Assembly (NCBI GenBank): GCA_011330835.1
Contig: DRPO01000595.1
Location: 1 to 10,468, forward strand
Source of the DNA: Gammaproteobacteria bacterium
GTDB taxonomy: Bacteria; Pseudomonadota; Gammaproteobacteria; UWMA-0217
Length of the DNA: 10,468 nucleotides
Direction of reading: 5' to 3'
Shown here piece after piece: positions 1 to 6,035 of the stretch. Position 1 is the first letter of the stretch. Each line of letters begins with the position of its first letter. The position numbers and the translations under genes are program-made. A model generated the notes under the pieces. It was not told where the DNA came from. It did not search any database and saw only the letters and a list, made by a program, of their open reading frames with translations.

Positions 1-13
1 CCTGTTGATGTAA

Positions 14-41
14 ACGCGCTAGGTCTGACGCGCTAGGTCTG
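14..41. repeat. 14-bp perfect tandem repeat, two copies
   Basis: The unit ACGCGCTAGGTCTG occurs at 14-27 and again, without a gap, at 28-41; the next base (A42) begins a third copy that then diverges. It lies in the non-coding leader before mnmG. It could be a recent replication-slippage duplication or a pair of binding sites on nearly the same face of the helix (14-bp period, so not exactly one turn). No known operator is recognised in it. Confidence 0.9.
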
Positions 42-63
42 ATAAGCCAAAGGCGCGTCAGGC
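23..63. repeat. Inverted repeat / possible stem-loop upstream of mnmG
   Basis: Bases 23-33 are complementary to 53-63 over 11 positions with a single G-T wobble, with a 19-base loop (34-52). The left arm spans the junction of the two 14-bp tandem copies. The 3' side is followed by ATTGCTGACTT, which is not a T-tract, so a standard intrinsic terminator is not supported. It could be the end of an upstream transcript with Rho-dependent termination, an operator, or fortuitous. Confidence 0.5.
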
Positions 64-116
64 ATTGCTGACTTAACTTGCTTTGCCACACCCTCAGTAT
101 TTTTCGTGGCGCGAGG

Positions 117-122
117 TATAAT
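117..122 (+). promoter_or_regulatory. Candidate -10 box for mnmG
   Basis: A perfect TATAAT lies 33 bases before the mnmG start codon, inside a locally AT-rich stretch (TATAATAAT, 117-125). No good -35 hexamer is found at 16-18 bp: the bases there are of the CTCAGT type, and the TTGCCA at 83-88 is too far upstream (28-bp spacer). There is also no TG extension before the box. The position fits a leader of about 25 nt, but the promoter is only moderately supported. Confidence 0.5.
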
Positions 123-155
123 AATCCGACAAACTCATTTGTCCCCAGGTAGCGC

Positions 156-2042
156 GTGAGATTCCCCGATACATTTCAGGTTATTGTCGTTGGCGGCGGC
201 CATGCGGGCGTCGAAGCCGCGCTTGCGAGCGCGCGGATGGGCAAGCGCACGCTGTTGCTGACGCACAATATCGAGACGATCGGGCAGATGAGCTGCAATC
301 CGGCGATCGGCGGAATCGGCAAGGGGCACCTGGTGAAGGAGGTCGATGCGCTTGGCGGGGCGATGGCGCTGGCGGCGGATCGGGGCGGTATCCAGTTCCG
401 GATTCTGAATCGCCGCAAGGGGCCGGCGGTTCGGGCGACGCGGGCTCAGGCGGATCGGGTGCTTTACAAGGCGGCGATCCGTTCGATGGTGGAAAACCAG
501 CCGAATCTGCAAGTTTTTCAGCAGGCGGTGGACGATCTGATCGTTGAGAATGATCGGGTGGCCGGGATCAGGACGCAGTTCGGGCTGGAGTTCGCGGCGG
601 ATGCGGTGGTGTTGACGGTGGGCACGTTTCTGGGCGGACAGATTCATGTGGGCGATACTCGCCACAGCGGCGGTCGGGCCGGCGATCCGGCGTCGATCAC
701 GTTGGCGCAGCGGTTGCGGGATCTGCCTTTTCGCGTGGAACGGTTGAAAACCGGTACGCCGCCGAGGGTCGATGCGCGCACCATCGACTTTTCGCGTCTC
801 AAGGAGCAGCCCGGCGATGAGCCGACCCCGGTGTTTTCGTTTCGGGGGTCGGTGGAGGAGCATCCCCGTCAGGTGTCTTGCCACATCACTTATACCAACG
901 TGCGGACTCACGAAATCATTCAGGGGGGACTTGACCGTTCGCCGTTGTTCACGGGTCGGATCGAGGGGGTCGGGCCGCGTTACTGCCCGTCCATCGAGGA
1001 CAAGATCGTGCGTTTCGCGGACAAGGACAGCCACCAGATCTTTGTCGAGCCGGAGGGTTTGAATACGCATGAGGTTTACCCGAACGGCATTTCGACCAGT
1101 CTGCCGTTCGATATCCAGCTGGCGCTGGTGCGCTCGATGGAAGGCTTTGAAAAAGCGCATATCACCCGCCCCGGCTACGCCATCGAATACGACTTTTTCG
1201 ACCCGCGCGATCTCAAGCCGACACTGGAAACCCGCTATATCGACAACCTGTTCTTCGCCGGCCAGATCAACGGCACGACCGGCTACGAGGAGGCCGCCGC
1301 CCAGGGTTTGCTGGCGGGGCTGAACGCGGCGCTGGCGGTGGGCGGAGAGTCGCCCTGGTGGCCGCGCCGGGATCAGGCCTATCTCGGCGTGCTGGTCGAT
1401 GACCTGATCACCCAGGGCGCCAACGAGCCTTACCGGATGTTCACCAGCCGCGCCGAACACCGTTTGTTGCTGCGCGAGGACAATGCGGACGCGCGGCTGA
1501 CCGACATCGGTCATCGCCTCGGTCTGGTGGGCGAGCCGCAATGGCGGGCGTGGAACGAAAAACGCGAAGCCGTGGAGCAAGAACTCCAGCGCCTGCGCGA
1601 TACCTGGATTCATCCCGCCCGACTCGACCGGGAGCAGATCGACGATCTGCTCGATGGTGCGATGAGCAAGGAGGCGCGCCTTGAGGATCTATTGCGTCGA
1701 CCGAACATGACTTACGACAAACTGATGCAACTCGAAGGCGCGGGTCCCGGCGTCGCCCAGGGCGAGGTCGCCGAACAGGTCGAGGTGCGGGTGAAATACG
1801 CCGGCTACATCGCGCGCCAGCAAGACGAGATCGCCCGCGCGAAACAGCATGAATCCGCCGAGATTCCCGAGGATATCGACTACCAGTCGATTTCGGGCCT
1901 GTCGAATGAGATTGTGCAAAAATTCGAGCAGCACCGTCCCGCCACGCTTGGCCAGGCGTCGCGGATTCCCGGCGTGACGCCCGCCGCCATCTCGCTGATG
2001 CTGATTCATCTCAAGAAACGCCAGCGACAGGCCAATGGCTGA
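156..2042 (+). CDS. mnmG: tRNA uridine-5-carboxymethylaminomethyl(34) synthase MnmG (GidA)
   Basis: MnmG is the FAD- and NADH-dependent partner of the GTPase MnmE. Together they install (carboxymethyl)aminomethyl groups on wobble U34 of several tRNAs, in the cytoplasm. The 628-residue length is within one residue of E. coli MnmG. Visible marks are the FAD dinucleotide-binding GGGHAG at residues 13-18, the SCNPAIGG segment with Cys47, the family signature GPRYCPSIEDKIVRF at 273-287 with Cys277, and the second signature beginning AGQINGTTGY at 368. The two cysteines fall at the same numbers as the functional E. coli pair. The C-terminal GQASRIPGVTPAAIS segment belongs to the MnmE-binding tail. 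The GTG start is secure: an in-frame TAG lies at 150-152, AGGT at 147-150 is a plausible ribosome site, and the N-terminus matches the family. It overlaps rsmG by 8 nt and probably heads the gid-par unit. Confidence 0.97.
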   Translation: MRFPDTFQVIVVGGGHAGVEAALASARMGKRTLLLTHNIETIGQMSCNPAIGGIGKGHLVKEVDALGGAMALAADRGGIQFRILNRRKGPAVRATRAQADRVLYKAAIRSMVENQPNLQVFQQAVDDLIVENDRVAGIRTQFGLEFAADAVVLTVGTFLGGQIHVGDTRHSGGRAGDPASITLAQRLRDLPFRVERLKTGTPPRVDARTIDFSRLKEQPGDEPTPVFSFRGSVEEHPRQVSCHITYTNVRTHEIIQGGLDRSPLFTGRIEGVGPRYCPSIEDKIVRFADKDSHQIFVEPEGLNTHEVYPNGISTSLPFDIQLALVRSMEGFEKAHITRPGYAIEYDFFDPRDLKPTLETRYIDNLFFAGQINGTTGYEEAAAQGLLAGLNAALAVGGESPWWPRRDQAYLGVLVDDLITQGANEPYRMFTSRAEHRLLLREDNADARLTDIGHRLGLVGEPQWRAWNEKREAVEQELQRLRDTWIHPARLDREQIDDLLDGAMSKEARLEDLLRRPNMTYDKLMQLEGAGPGVAQGEVAEQVEVRVKYAGYIARQQDEIARAKQHESAEIPEDIDYQSISGLSNEIVQKFEQHRPATLGQASRIPGVTPAAISLMLIHLKKRQRQANG

Positions 2043-2661
2043 CCTGGCTTCGGTTCGCGGCCAGCTGGAGAGCGGACTGGACAAGCTCGGGATCGACGCC
2101 GAAGCGCGCCAGATCGACCGGCTTTTGGACTACCTGGCCCTGATCCGCAAATGGAACCGGGTGGACAATCTCACCGCCATCGACTCTCCAGAGGACATGG
2201 TCGCCCTGCACCTGCTCGACAGCCTCACCGCCCTGCCGCTGGTGGACGGCAGGCTGCTGGATGTGGGTTCTGGCGCGGGTCTGCCCGGCATTCCGCTGGC
2301 GATTCTCCGGCCCGATCTCGAGGTCACGTTGCTCGACGCCAGCGCCAAGCGCGTCCGGTTTCAGCGTCAGGCGGCGATCCAGTTGGAACTGTCGAACGTG
2401 GCGATGATCCAATCGAGGGTGGAGCGCTACCAGCCGCCGGCGCTGTTCGACGCCATTATCAGCCGCGCCTTTGCGTCTTTGGGTGAATTTGTCGACAAGG
2501 CCGCGCCACTATTGGCGCCGGGCGGATCGCTGATCGCCATGAAGGGACGATTGCCCGAGGCCGGACTGGCGGCGTTGCCCGGGCAATTGACGTACACTAT
2601 CCACCCCGTGACCATTCCCGGCGTCGACGCCCAACGTCATCTACTGAAAATCATCCCATGA
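2035..2661 (+). CDS. rsmG: 16S rRNA (guanine(527)-N(7))-methyltransferase RsmG (GidB)
   Basis: RsmG transfers a methyl group from S-adenosylmethionine to N7 of G527 in the 530 loop of 16S rRNA; loss of the enzyme in other bacteria gives low-level streptomycin resistance. The 208-residue protein has the family length. It shows WNRVDNLTAI at 40-49, HLLDSL at 59-64, the SAM-binding LLDVGSGAGLPGIPLAI at 74-90, the acidic LLDAS at 99-103, KRVRF at 105-109, and the conserved ISRAFASL at 142-149. Its ATG lies inside the last codons of mnmG (8-nt overlap) and its TGA shares ATGA with the parA start, so it is probably translated by coupling to both neighbours. Its own Shine-Dalgarno is weak. Nothing in it is truncated or unusual. 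Confidence 0.96.
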   Translation: MADLASVRGQLESGLDKLGIDAEARQIDRLLDYLALIRKWNRVDNLTAIDSPEDMVALHLLDSLTALPLVDGRLLDVGSGAGLPGIPLAILRPDLEVTLLDASAKRVRFQRQAAIQLELSNVAMIQSRVERYQPPALFDAIISRAFASLGEFVDKAAPLLAPGGSLIAMKGRLPEAGLAALPGQLTYTIHPVTIPGVDAQRHLLKIIP

Positions 2662-3455
2662 AACCGAACAGTCGTATCTTCGCCGTCGCCAACCAGAAAG
2701 GCGGCGTGGGCAAGACCACCACCAGCGTCAACCTCGCCGCGTCGCTGGCGGCCACCAAGCGCAAGGTGTTGTTGATCGACATGGATCCACAGGGCAACGC
2801 CACCATGGGTTGCGGCATCGACAAGCTCGGCCTGGAGCTCTCCGCCTGCGAGGTCCTGCTCGGCGACGCCCGCCTGGAGGAGGCGGTGGTTCCTCTCGAA
2901 GATATGCATTTCGACGTGCTTCCCGCCAATGGCGACCTGACCGTCGCCGAGGTCAAGCTGGTCAGCCTGTTCGGTCGCGAGTTCAAATTGAAAAAGGCGC
3001 TGGAAAAGTCGCCCCTGGGCTATGACTACGTCTTCATCGACTGCCCGCCCTCGCTGAACATGCTGACCGTCAACGCCATGGTCGCCGCCAGCGGGGTGTT
3101 GATTCCCATGCAATGCGAATACTATGCGCTGGAGGGGCTCACCGCGCTGATGCGCACCATCGAGGATCTGCGCGACTCGGTCAATCCGGATCTGCGTGTG
3201 GAAGGATTGTTGCGCACCATGTACGATCCGCGCAACAACCTGTCCAACGATGTTTCCGAGCAACTGGTGGAATATTTTGGCGATCGCGTCTACAACACCA
3301 TCATCCCCCGCAACATCCGGCTCGCCGAAGCGCCCAGTCATGGCCGACCCGTGCTCTATTACGACCGGGCGTCGCGCGGAGCCCTGGCTTATCTGGCGCT
3401 GGCCGGAGAAATCCTTCGACGGGAAACCACCGAAGACAAGAAAGCGGTAATGTAA
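2658..3455 (+). CDS. parA: Chromosome-partitioning ATPase ParA (Soj)
   Basis: ParA is the Walker-type ATPase that binds nucleoid DNA non-specifically when ATP-bound and is released by ParB-parS complexes, moving replicated origins apart. The 265-residue protein opens almost directly with the deviant Walker A motif KGGVGKTT at 14-21, including signature Lys14. DMDPQGNAT follows at 41-49 and the Walker B segment VFIDCPPSLN at 125-134. ECYALEG-type ParA sequence is present as CEYYALEGL, and IPRNIRLAEAPSHGRP lies towards the C-terminus. There is no N-terminal helix-turn-helix, so this is the short chromosomal (Soj-like) form and not a plasmid type Ia autorepressor. The ATG overlaps the rsmG stop as ATGA. 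Being encoded beside gidAB is the usual arrangement near the chromosome origin. Confidence 0.96.
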   Translation: MKPNSRIFAVANQKGGVGKTTTSVNLAASLAATKRKVLLIDMDPQGNATMGCGIDKLGLELSACEVLLGDARLEEAVVPLEDMHFDVLPANGDLTVAEVKLVSLFGREFKLKKALEKSPLGYDYVFIDCPPSLNMLTVNAMVAASGVLIPMQCEYYALEGLTALMRTIEDLRDSVNPDLRVEGLLRTMYDPRNNLSNDVSEQLVEYFGDRVYNTIIPRNIRLAEAPSHGRPVLYYDRASRGALAYLALAGEILRRETTEDKKAVM

Positions 3456-3458
3456 GCC

Positions 3459-4316
3459 ATGGCAAGAAAAAAACCCGGATTGGGACGCGGTCTGGACGCC
3501 TTGCTCAGTTCCGCGAGTCGCAACAACGAATCACGGCAACAGGACAACCAGCTCAAGGATATTCCGGTCGACCAGATCCAGCGCGGCCCCTATCAGCCGC
3601 GCCGCCATTTCGAGCAGGATCGTCTGGAAGAACTCGCCGAGTCGATCAAGGCCCAGGGCATCGTACAGCCCATCGTCGTGCGCCCCGTCGGCCCGGGATA
3701 CGAACTGATCGCCGGCGAACGGCGCTGGCGCGCGGCCCAGATCGCCGGGCTGGAACAGATTCCCGCCGTGGTCAAGGAGATCCCCGACCAGGCCGTCGCC
3801 GCCATGTCGCTGATCGAAAACATCCAGCGCGAGGATCTCAACCCGCTGGAAGAATCCGAGGCCTTGCACCGCCTGATCGAGGAATTCGGCCTCACCCACC
3901 AAGGCGCGGCGGACGCCGTGGGCCGTTCCAGAACCGCCGTCACCAACCTGCTGCGCCTGCTGGACCTGGAGCCCGCCGTTCGTCAACTGCTGGATGAGCG
4001 TCGGCTGGAAATGGGCCACGCCCGCGCGCTGCTGGTTCTCGACGGCGTCGACCAGGAAGCCGCCGCCCGCCACGTCGTCGCCCGCCAACTGTCGGTGCGT
4101 GAAACCGAACGCTACGTCAAGTCGCTAAAAAACGGCGGCAATCCCAAACCGCACAGGAAAAGATCGCCCGACATCATATCGCTGGAAAAAGAACTTTCCG
4201 ACAACCTCGGCGCCAGCGTCCGGATCGACTACAACAGCCGGGGCAAGGGAAAGCTGGTGATCGCCTATAACAGCCTCGACGAGCTGGACGGGATCCTCGA
4301 ACACATCAAACGCTAA
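3459..4316 (+). CDS. parB: Chromosome-partitioning protein ParB (Spo0J), parS-binding CTPase
   Basis: ParB binds parS sites near the origin, spreads along DNA as a CTP-dependent clamp and stimulates ParA. The 285-residue protein begins with the basic KKPGLGRGLDALL segment (4-16), the part that contacts ParA in this family. The CTP-binding/N-engagement domain carries QPRRHF at 46-51, GERRWRAA at 86-93 and ENIQREDLNPLEE at 120-132. A helix-turn-helix lies at about 144-170 (LTHQGAADAVGRSRTAVTNL), followed by the MGHARALL segment at 185-192. The C-terminal part, about 235-285, resembles the dimerisation domain. It starts 3 nt after the parA stop without a strong Shine-Dalgarno, implying coupled translation. 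No consensus parS site is visible in the window, so its targets lie elsewhere. Confidence 0.96.
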   Translation: MARKKPGLGRGLDALLSSASRNNESRQQDNQLKDIPVDQIQRGPYQPRRHFEQDRLEELAESIKAQGIVQPIVVRPVGPGYELIAGERRWRAAQIAGLEQIPAVVKEIPDQAVAAMSLIENIQREDLNPLEESEALHRLIEEFGLTHQGAADAVGRSRTAVTNLLRLLDLEPAVRQLLDERRLEMGHARALLVLDGVDQEAAARHVVARQLSVRETERYVKSLKNGGNPKPHRKRSPDIISLEKELSDNLGASVRIDYNSRGKGKLVIAYNSLDELDGILEHIKR

Positions 4317-4363
4317 TCCAAACCTCTCTACAATCGCGCGGGCGACCCGTCACAAAAGATTTG

Positions 4364-4392
4364 TTGACCGCCTTAGTGGCGCTCTTTATAAT
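4364..4392 (+). promoter_or_regulatory. Near-consensus sigma-70 promoter for the atp operon
   Basis: TTGACC at 4364-4369 (5 of 6 to TTGACA) and a perfect TATAAT at 4387-4392 are separated by exactly 17 bp. A short A/T-rich run (CACAAAAGATTTG, 4351-4363) lies just upstream and could act as a weak UP element. The predicted start of transcription is near 4399, giving a leader of roughly 20 nt before the ATG at 4421. It falls in the 104-nt gap between parB and atpI, the expected place for the ATP synthase promoter. Confidence 0.8.
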
Positions 4393-4420
4393 CGTCCGCC
4401 GTTTCATTGCAGCGAAAACA

Positions 4421-4789
4421 ATGGACGCCAGACTGCGACGCCTGCTCTCGATCCAGCTGCTTCTGATTGCTTCGGCCTATGTCGTTTTCTTGTTGACGTC
4501 GGGCCGCTCAACGGCAGGCCCGGTCTGGTTTGGCGGCGTTATCGCCCTGGCCAACGTGTGGCTGCTGGTGCGCTGCGCGAGGCGGCGCATCAACGAATCG
4601 ATGGACGCCGCCAGGCAAACCCTGTGGGTCGCCTACAGCTGCGCTGTTACCCGATTTATTGCCGTCGCCGCCTTGTTTATGCTGGGGATGGGCATTTTGA
4701 AGCTACACCCGCTGGCGATACTGATGGGCTTTATCTCCGGTCAGCTGGTGCTGTTTTTTCCACAAACCAGAAAATTGATAAATTACTAG
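4421..4789 (+). CDS. atpI: ATP synthase assembly protein AtpI (F0F1 ATP synthase protein I)
   Basis: AtpI is a small inner-membrane protein encoded at the head of many atp operons; it helps c-ring assembly and is generally dispensable. The 122-residue product has four hydrophobic segments at about 9-28, 33-52, 73-93 and 97-114, with a basic loop (RCARRR, 51-56) between the second and third. Sequence conservation in this family is low, so the call rests on topology, size and position directly before atpB. The frame is open back to TTG 4361. That longer start would place the first 20 codons on top of a near-consensus promoter and before its predicted transcription start, so ATG 4421 is preferred; its length then fits the family. 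The ribosome site is weak. The TAG stop overlaps the AGGA before atpB. Confidence 0.88.
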   Translation: MDARLRRLLSIQLLLIASAYVVFLLTSGRSTAGPVWFGGVIALANVWLLVRCARRRINESMDAARQTLWVAYSCAVTRFIAVAALFMLGMGILKLHPLAILMGFISGQLVLFFPQTRKLINY

Positions 4790-4793
4790 GACG

Positions 4794-5666
4794 ATGTCTG
4801 CAGAAGAAGGTCTCACCGCTTCGGAATATATCAAGCACCACCTGACCAATCTCACCTTTGGGCAGCATGCCGACGGGCATTGGGGGCTGGCGCACAGCGC
4901 GGCGGAAGCCAAGGAAATGGGCTTCATGTCGATCAATCTGGACACCATGTTCTGGTCGCTGAGTCTCGGCGTTCTGTTTCTGTGGTTTTTCAGGAAAATC
5001 GCCCGCAAGGCCGAGTCCGGCGTCCCCTCCGGCTGGCAGAATTTCATTGAAATGATCGTCGAGTTCGTCGACGACAGCGTCAAGGGCGGCTTCACCGGTC
5101 GCAACAAGATGGTCGCGCCGATGGCGCTGACGATTTTCGTCTGGGTCTTTCTGCAAAACCTGATGGATCTGATTCCGGTCGACTGGATTCCTTTCTCGGC
5201 CGGAGAGATTGGCGTGCCCCACATGCGGGTCGTGCCCTCCACCGATCCCAACGCCACTTTTGGCATGGCGATCGCCGTTTTCATGCTGATGCTGTTCTAT
5301 TCGTTCAAGATCAAGGGGCCAACCGGATTCCTGGCCGAGCTGACCCTGCATCCGTTTCAATCGAAGAACCCGCTGGCGCAAGCGGCGTTCGTACCCATCA
5401 ATTTCATTCTTGAAACCGTCTCGCTGCTGTCCAAGCCATTGTCACTGTCCCTGCGACTCTATGGCAACATGTTCGCCGGCGAAATGATTTTCATCCTGAT
5501 CGCGCTCATGTATGGCGGCGGTTGGGCGCTGGGGCTGTTTGGCGGTTTCATGCAACTCGGCTGGGCCATATTCCATATCCTGATCATCACGCTGCAAGCG
5601 TATATCTTCATGGTGCTCACCATCGTCTACATGGACATGGCGTATCAGACAGGGGAGCAGCACTGA
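4794..5666 (+). CDS. atpB: F0F1 ATP synthase subunit a (AtpB)
   Basis: Subunit a forms the two proton half-channels against the c ring in the inner membrane. The 290-residue protein shows the usual N-terminal EYIKHHLTNL (11-20), several membrane helices, LTIFVWVFLQNLMDL at 112-126, and the catalytic helix SLLSKPLSLSLRLYGNMFAGE (210-230) followed by WAIFHILIITLQAYIF (257-272). The essential arginine is Arg221 (E. coli Arg210). Asn225, Glu230, His261 and Gln268 match the E. coli proton-path residues Asn214, Glu219, His245 and Gln252. The N-terminal region (TFGQ and the following ADGHWG, residues 21-30) is longer than in E. coli and of the Pseudomonas style. The only Shine-Dalgarno candidate, AGGA at 4788-4791, ends 2 nt before the ATG and overlaps the atpI stop, suggesting coupled translation. 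Confidence 0.97.
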   Translation: MSAEEGLTASEYIKHHLTNLTFGQHADGHWGLAHSAAEAKEMGFMSINLDTMFWSLSLGVLFLWFFRKIARKAESGVPSGWQNFIEMIVEFVDDSVKGGFTGRNKMVAPMALTIFVWVFLQNLMDLIPVDWIPFSAGEIGVPHMRVVPSTDPNATFGMAIAVFMLMLFYSFKIKGPTGFLAELTLHPFQSKNPLAQAAFVPINFILETVSLLSKPLSLSLRLYGNMFAGEMIFILIALMYGGGWALGLFGGFMQLGWAIFHILIITLQAYIFMVLTIVYMDMAYQTGEQH

Positions 5667-5743
5667 TCGGATTCCCGGGCGCCCGTTCACCCGGTCAACG
5701 GTTTAATTAGTCACTGAAATTTTTTAGTTAGGAGAAGACGAGA
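5667..5743 (+). promoter_or_regulatory. atpE translation-initiation region: palindrome, U-rich tract, strong Shine-Dalgarno
   Basis: The 77-nt gap before atpE holds a perfect 10-bp palindrome CGGGCGCCCG at 5676-5685. CCGGG (5675-5679) can also pair with CCCGG (5690-5694). After this the sequence turns sharply AT-rich, with TTTAATTAG at 5702-5710 and AAATTTTTTAG from 5717. The Shine-Dalgarno AGGAG lies at 5730-5734, 9 nt before the ATG. In E. coli a U-rich region before atpE raises c-subunit translation to the high stoichiometry needed; this element looks analogous in position and composition. The function here is inferred. Confidence 0.6.
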
Positions 5744-5986
5744 ATGAACGAAATTACCGCATTGCTCTACATCGCTGGCGCGATCATGATGGGCCTCGGA
5801 GCGCTCGGCGCCGCGATCGGCATTGGCGTGCTTGGCGGCCATTTTCTCGATGGCGCGGCCCGTCAGCCTGAAATGATCCCGACGCTGCGCGGCCAGTTCT
5901 TCCTGATGATGGGTCTGACCGACGCCGTGCCGATGATCGCGGTTGGCGTGGCGTTCTACGTAATCTTTGCCGTCGCCGCGGGTTGA
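5744..5986 (+). CDS. atpE: F0F1 ATP synthase subunit c (AtpE)
   Basis: Subunit c is the hairpin proteolipid that forms the rotating ring. The 80-residue protein has two hydrophobic helices (about 5-35 and 50-78). The glycine/alanine-rich GALGAAIGIGVLGG at 19-32 is typical of helix-helix packing in the ring. The polar loop ARQP at 39-42 binds gamma and epsilon. The proton-carrying carboxylate is Asp60 in GLTDAVPMIAVG (57-68), equivalent to E. coli Asp61. The Gln/Glu-Ser/Thr set of sodium-dependent c subunits is absent, so proton coupling is expected. It has the strongest ribosome site among the Fo genes and is separated from its neighbours by 77 nt upstream and 49 nt downstream, which suits independent high-level initiation. 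Confidence 0.98.
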   Translation: MNEITALLYIAGAIMMGLGALGAAIGIGVLGGHFLDGAARQPEMIPTLRGQFFLMMGLTDAVPMIAVGVAFYVIFAVAAG

Positions 5987-6035
5987 TTATTACGCAACCG
6001 AAACTCCATCCAACGCACAAGGCGGACAAAAGCGT

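Noticed and set aside
82..90. TTTGCCACA before mnmG, considered as a DnaA box because oriC adjoins gidA in E. coli
   Set aside because: Two mismatches to the consensus and no cluster of boxes in the 155 bases available, so no origin can be supported here.
135..1613. Long open frame (about 490 codons) on the minus strand opposite mnmG
   Set aside because: It is a shadow of the GC-rich mnmG frame: low-complexity Arg/Gln/His-rich translation, no recognisable domain, and mnmG on the + strand is certain.
2587..2616. TTGACG inside rsmG as a -35 for parA
   Set aside because: No acceptable -10 at 16-18 bp; overlapping gene ends favour co-transcription with rsmG.
3113..3997. 294-codon + strand frame across the parA-parB junction
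   Set aside because: Out of frame with both genes, which carry complete conserved motifs; the translation is Arg/Pro/Gly-rich as expected of a frame-shifted shadow.
4098..4105. CGTGAAAC inside parB, resembling half of a parS site
   Set aside because: The other half of the palindrome does not match beyond one base, so it is not a credible ParB site.
4339..4349. CGGGCGACCCG stem (4 bp, 3-base loop) after parB as a terminator
   Set aside because: The stem is too short and is followed by TCACAAAAG, not a T-tract.
4756..4764. TTTTCCACA, one mismatch from a DnaA box
   Set aside because: Single isolated match inside the atpI coding region with no neighbouring boxes or unwinding region; expected by chance.
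5967..6035. N-terminal extension of atpF overlapping atpE
   Set aside because: The ATG at 6036 has a suitable ribosome site and gives a protein of exactly the usual length; the extension is unlike any family N-terminus.
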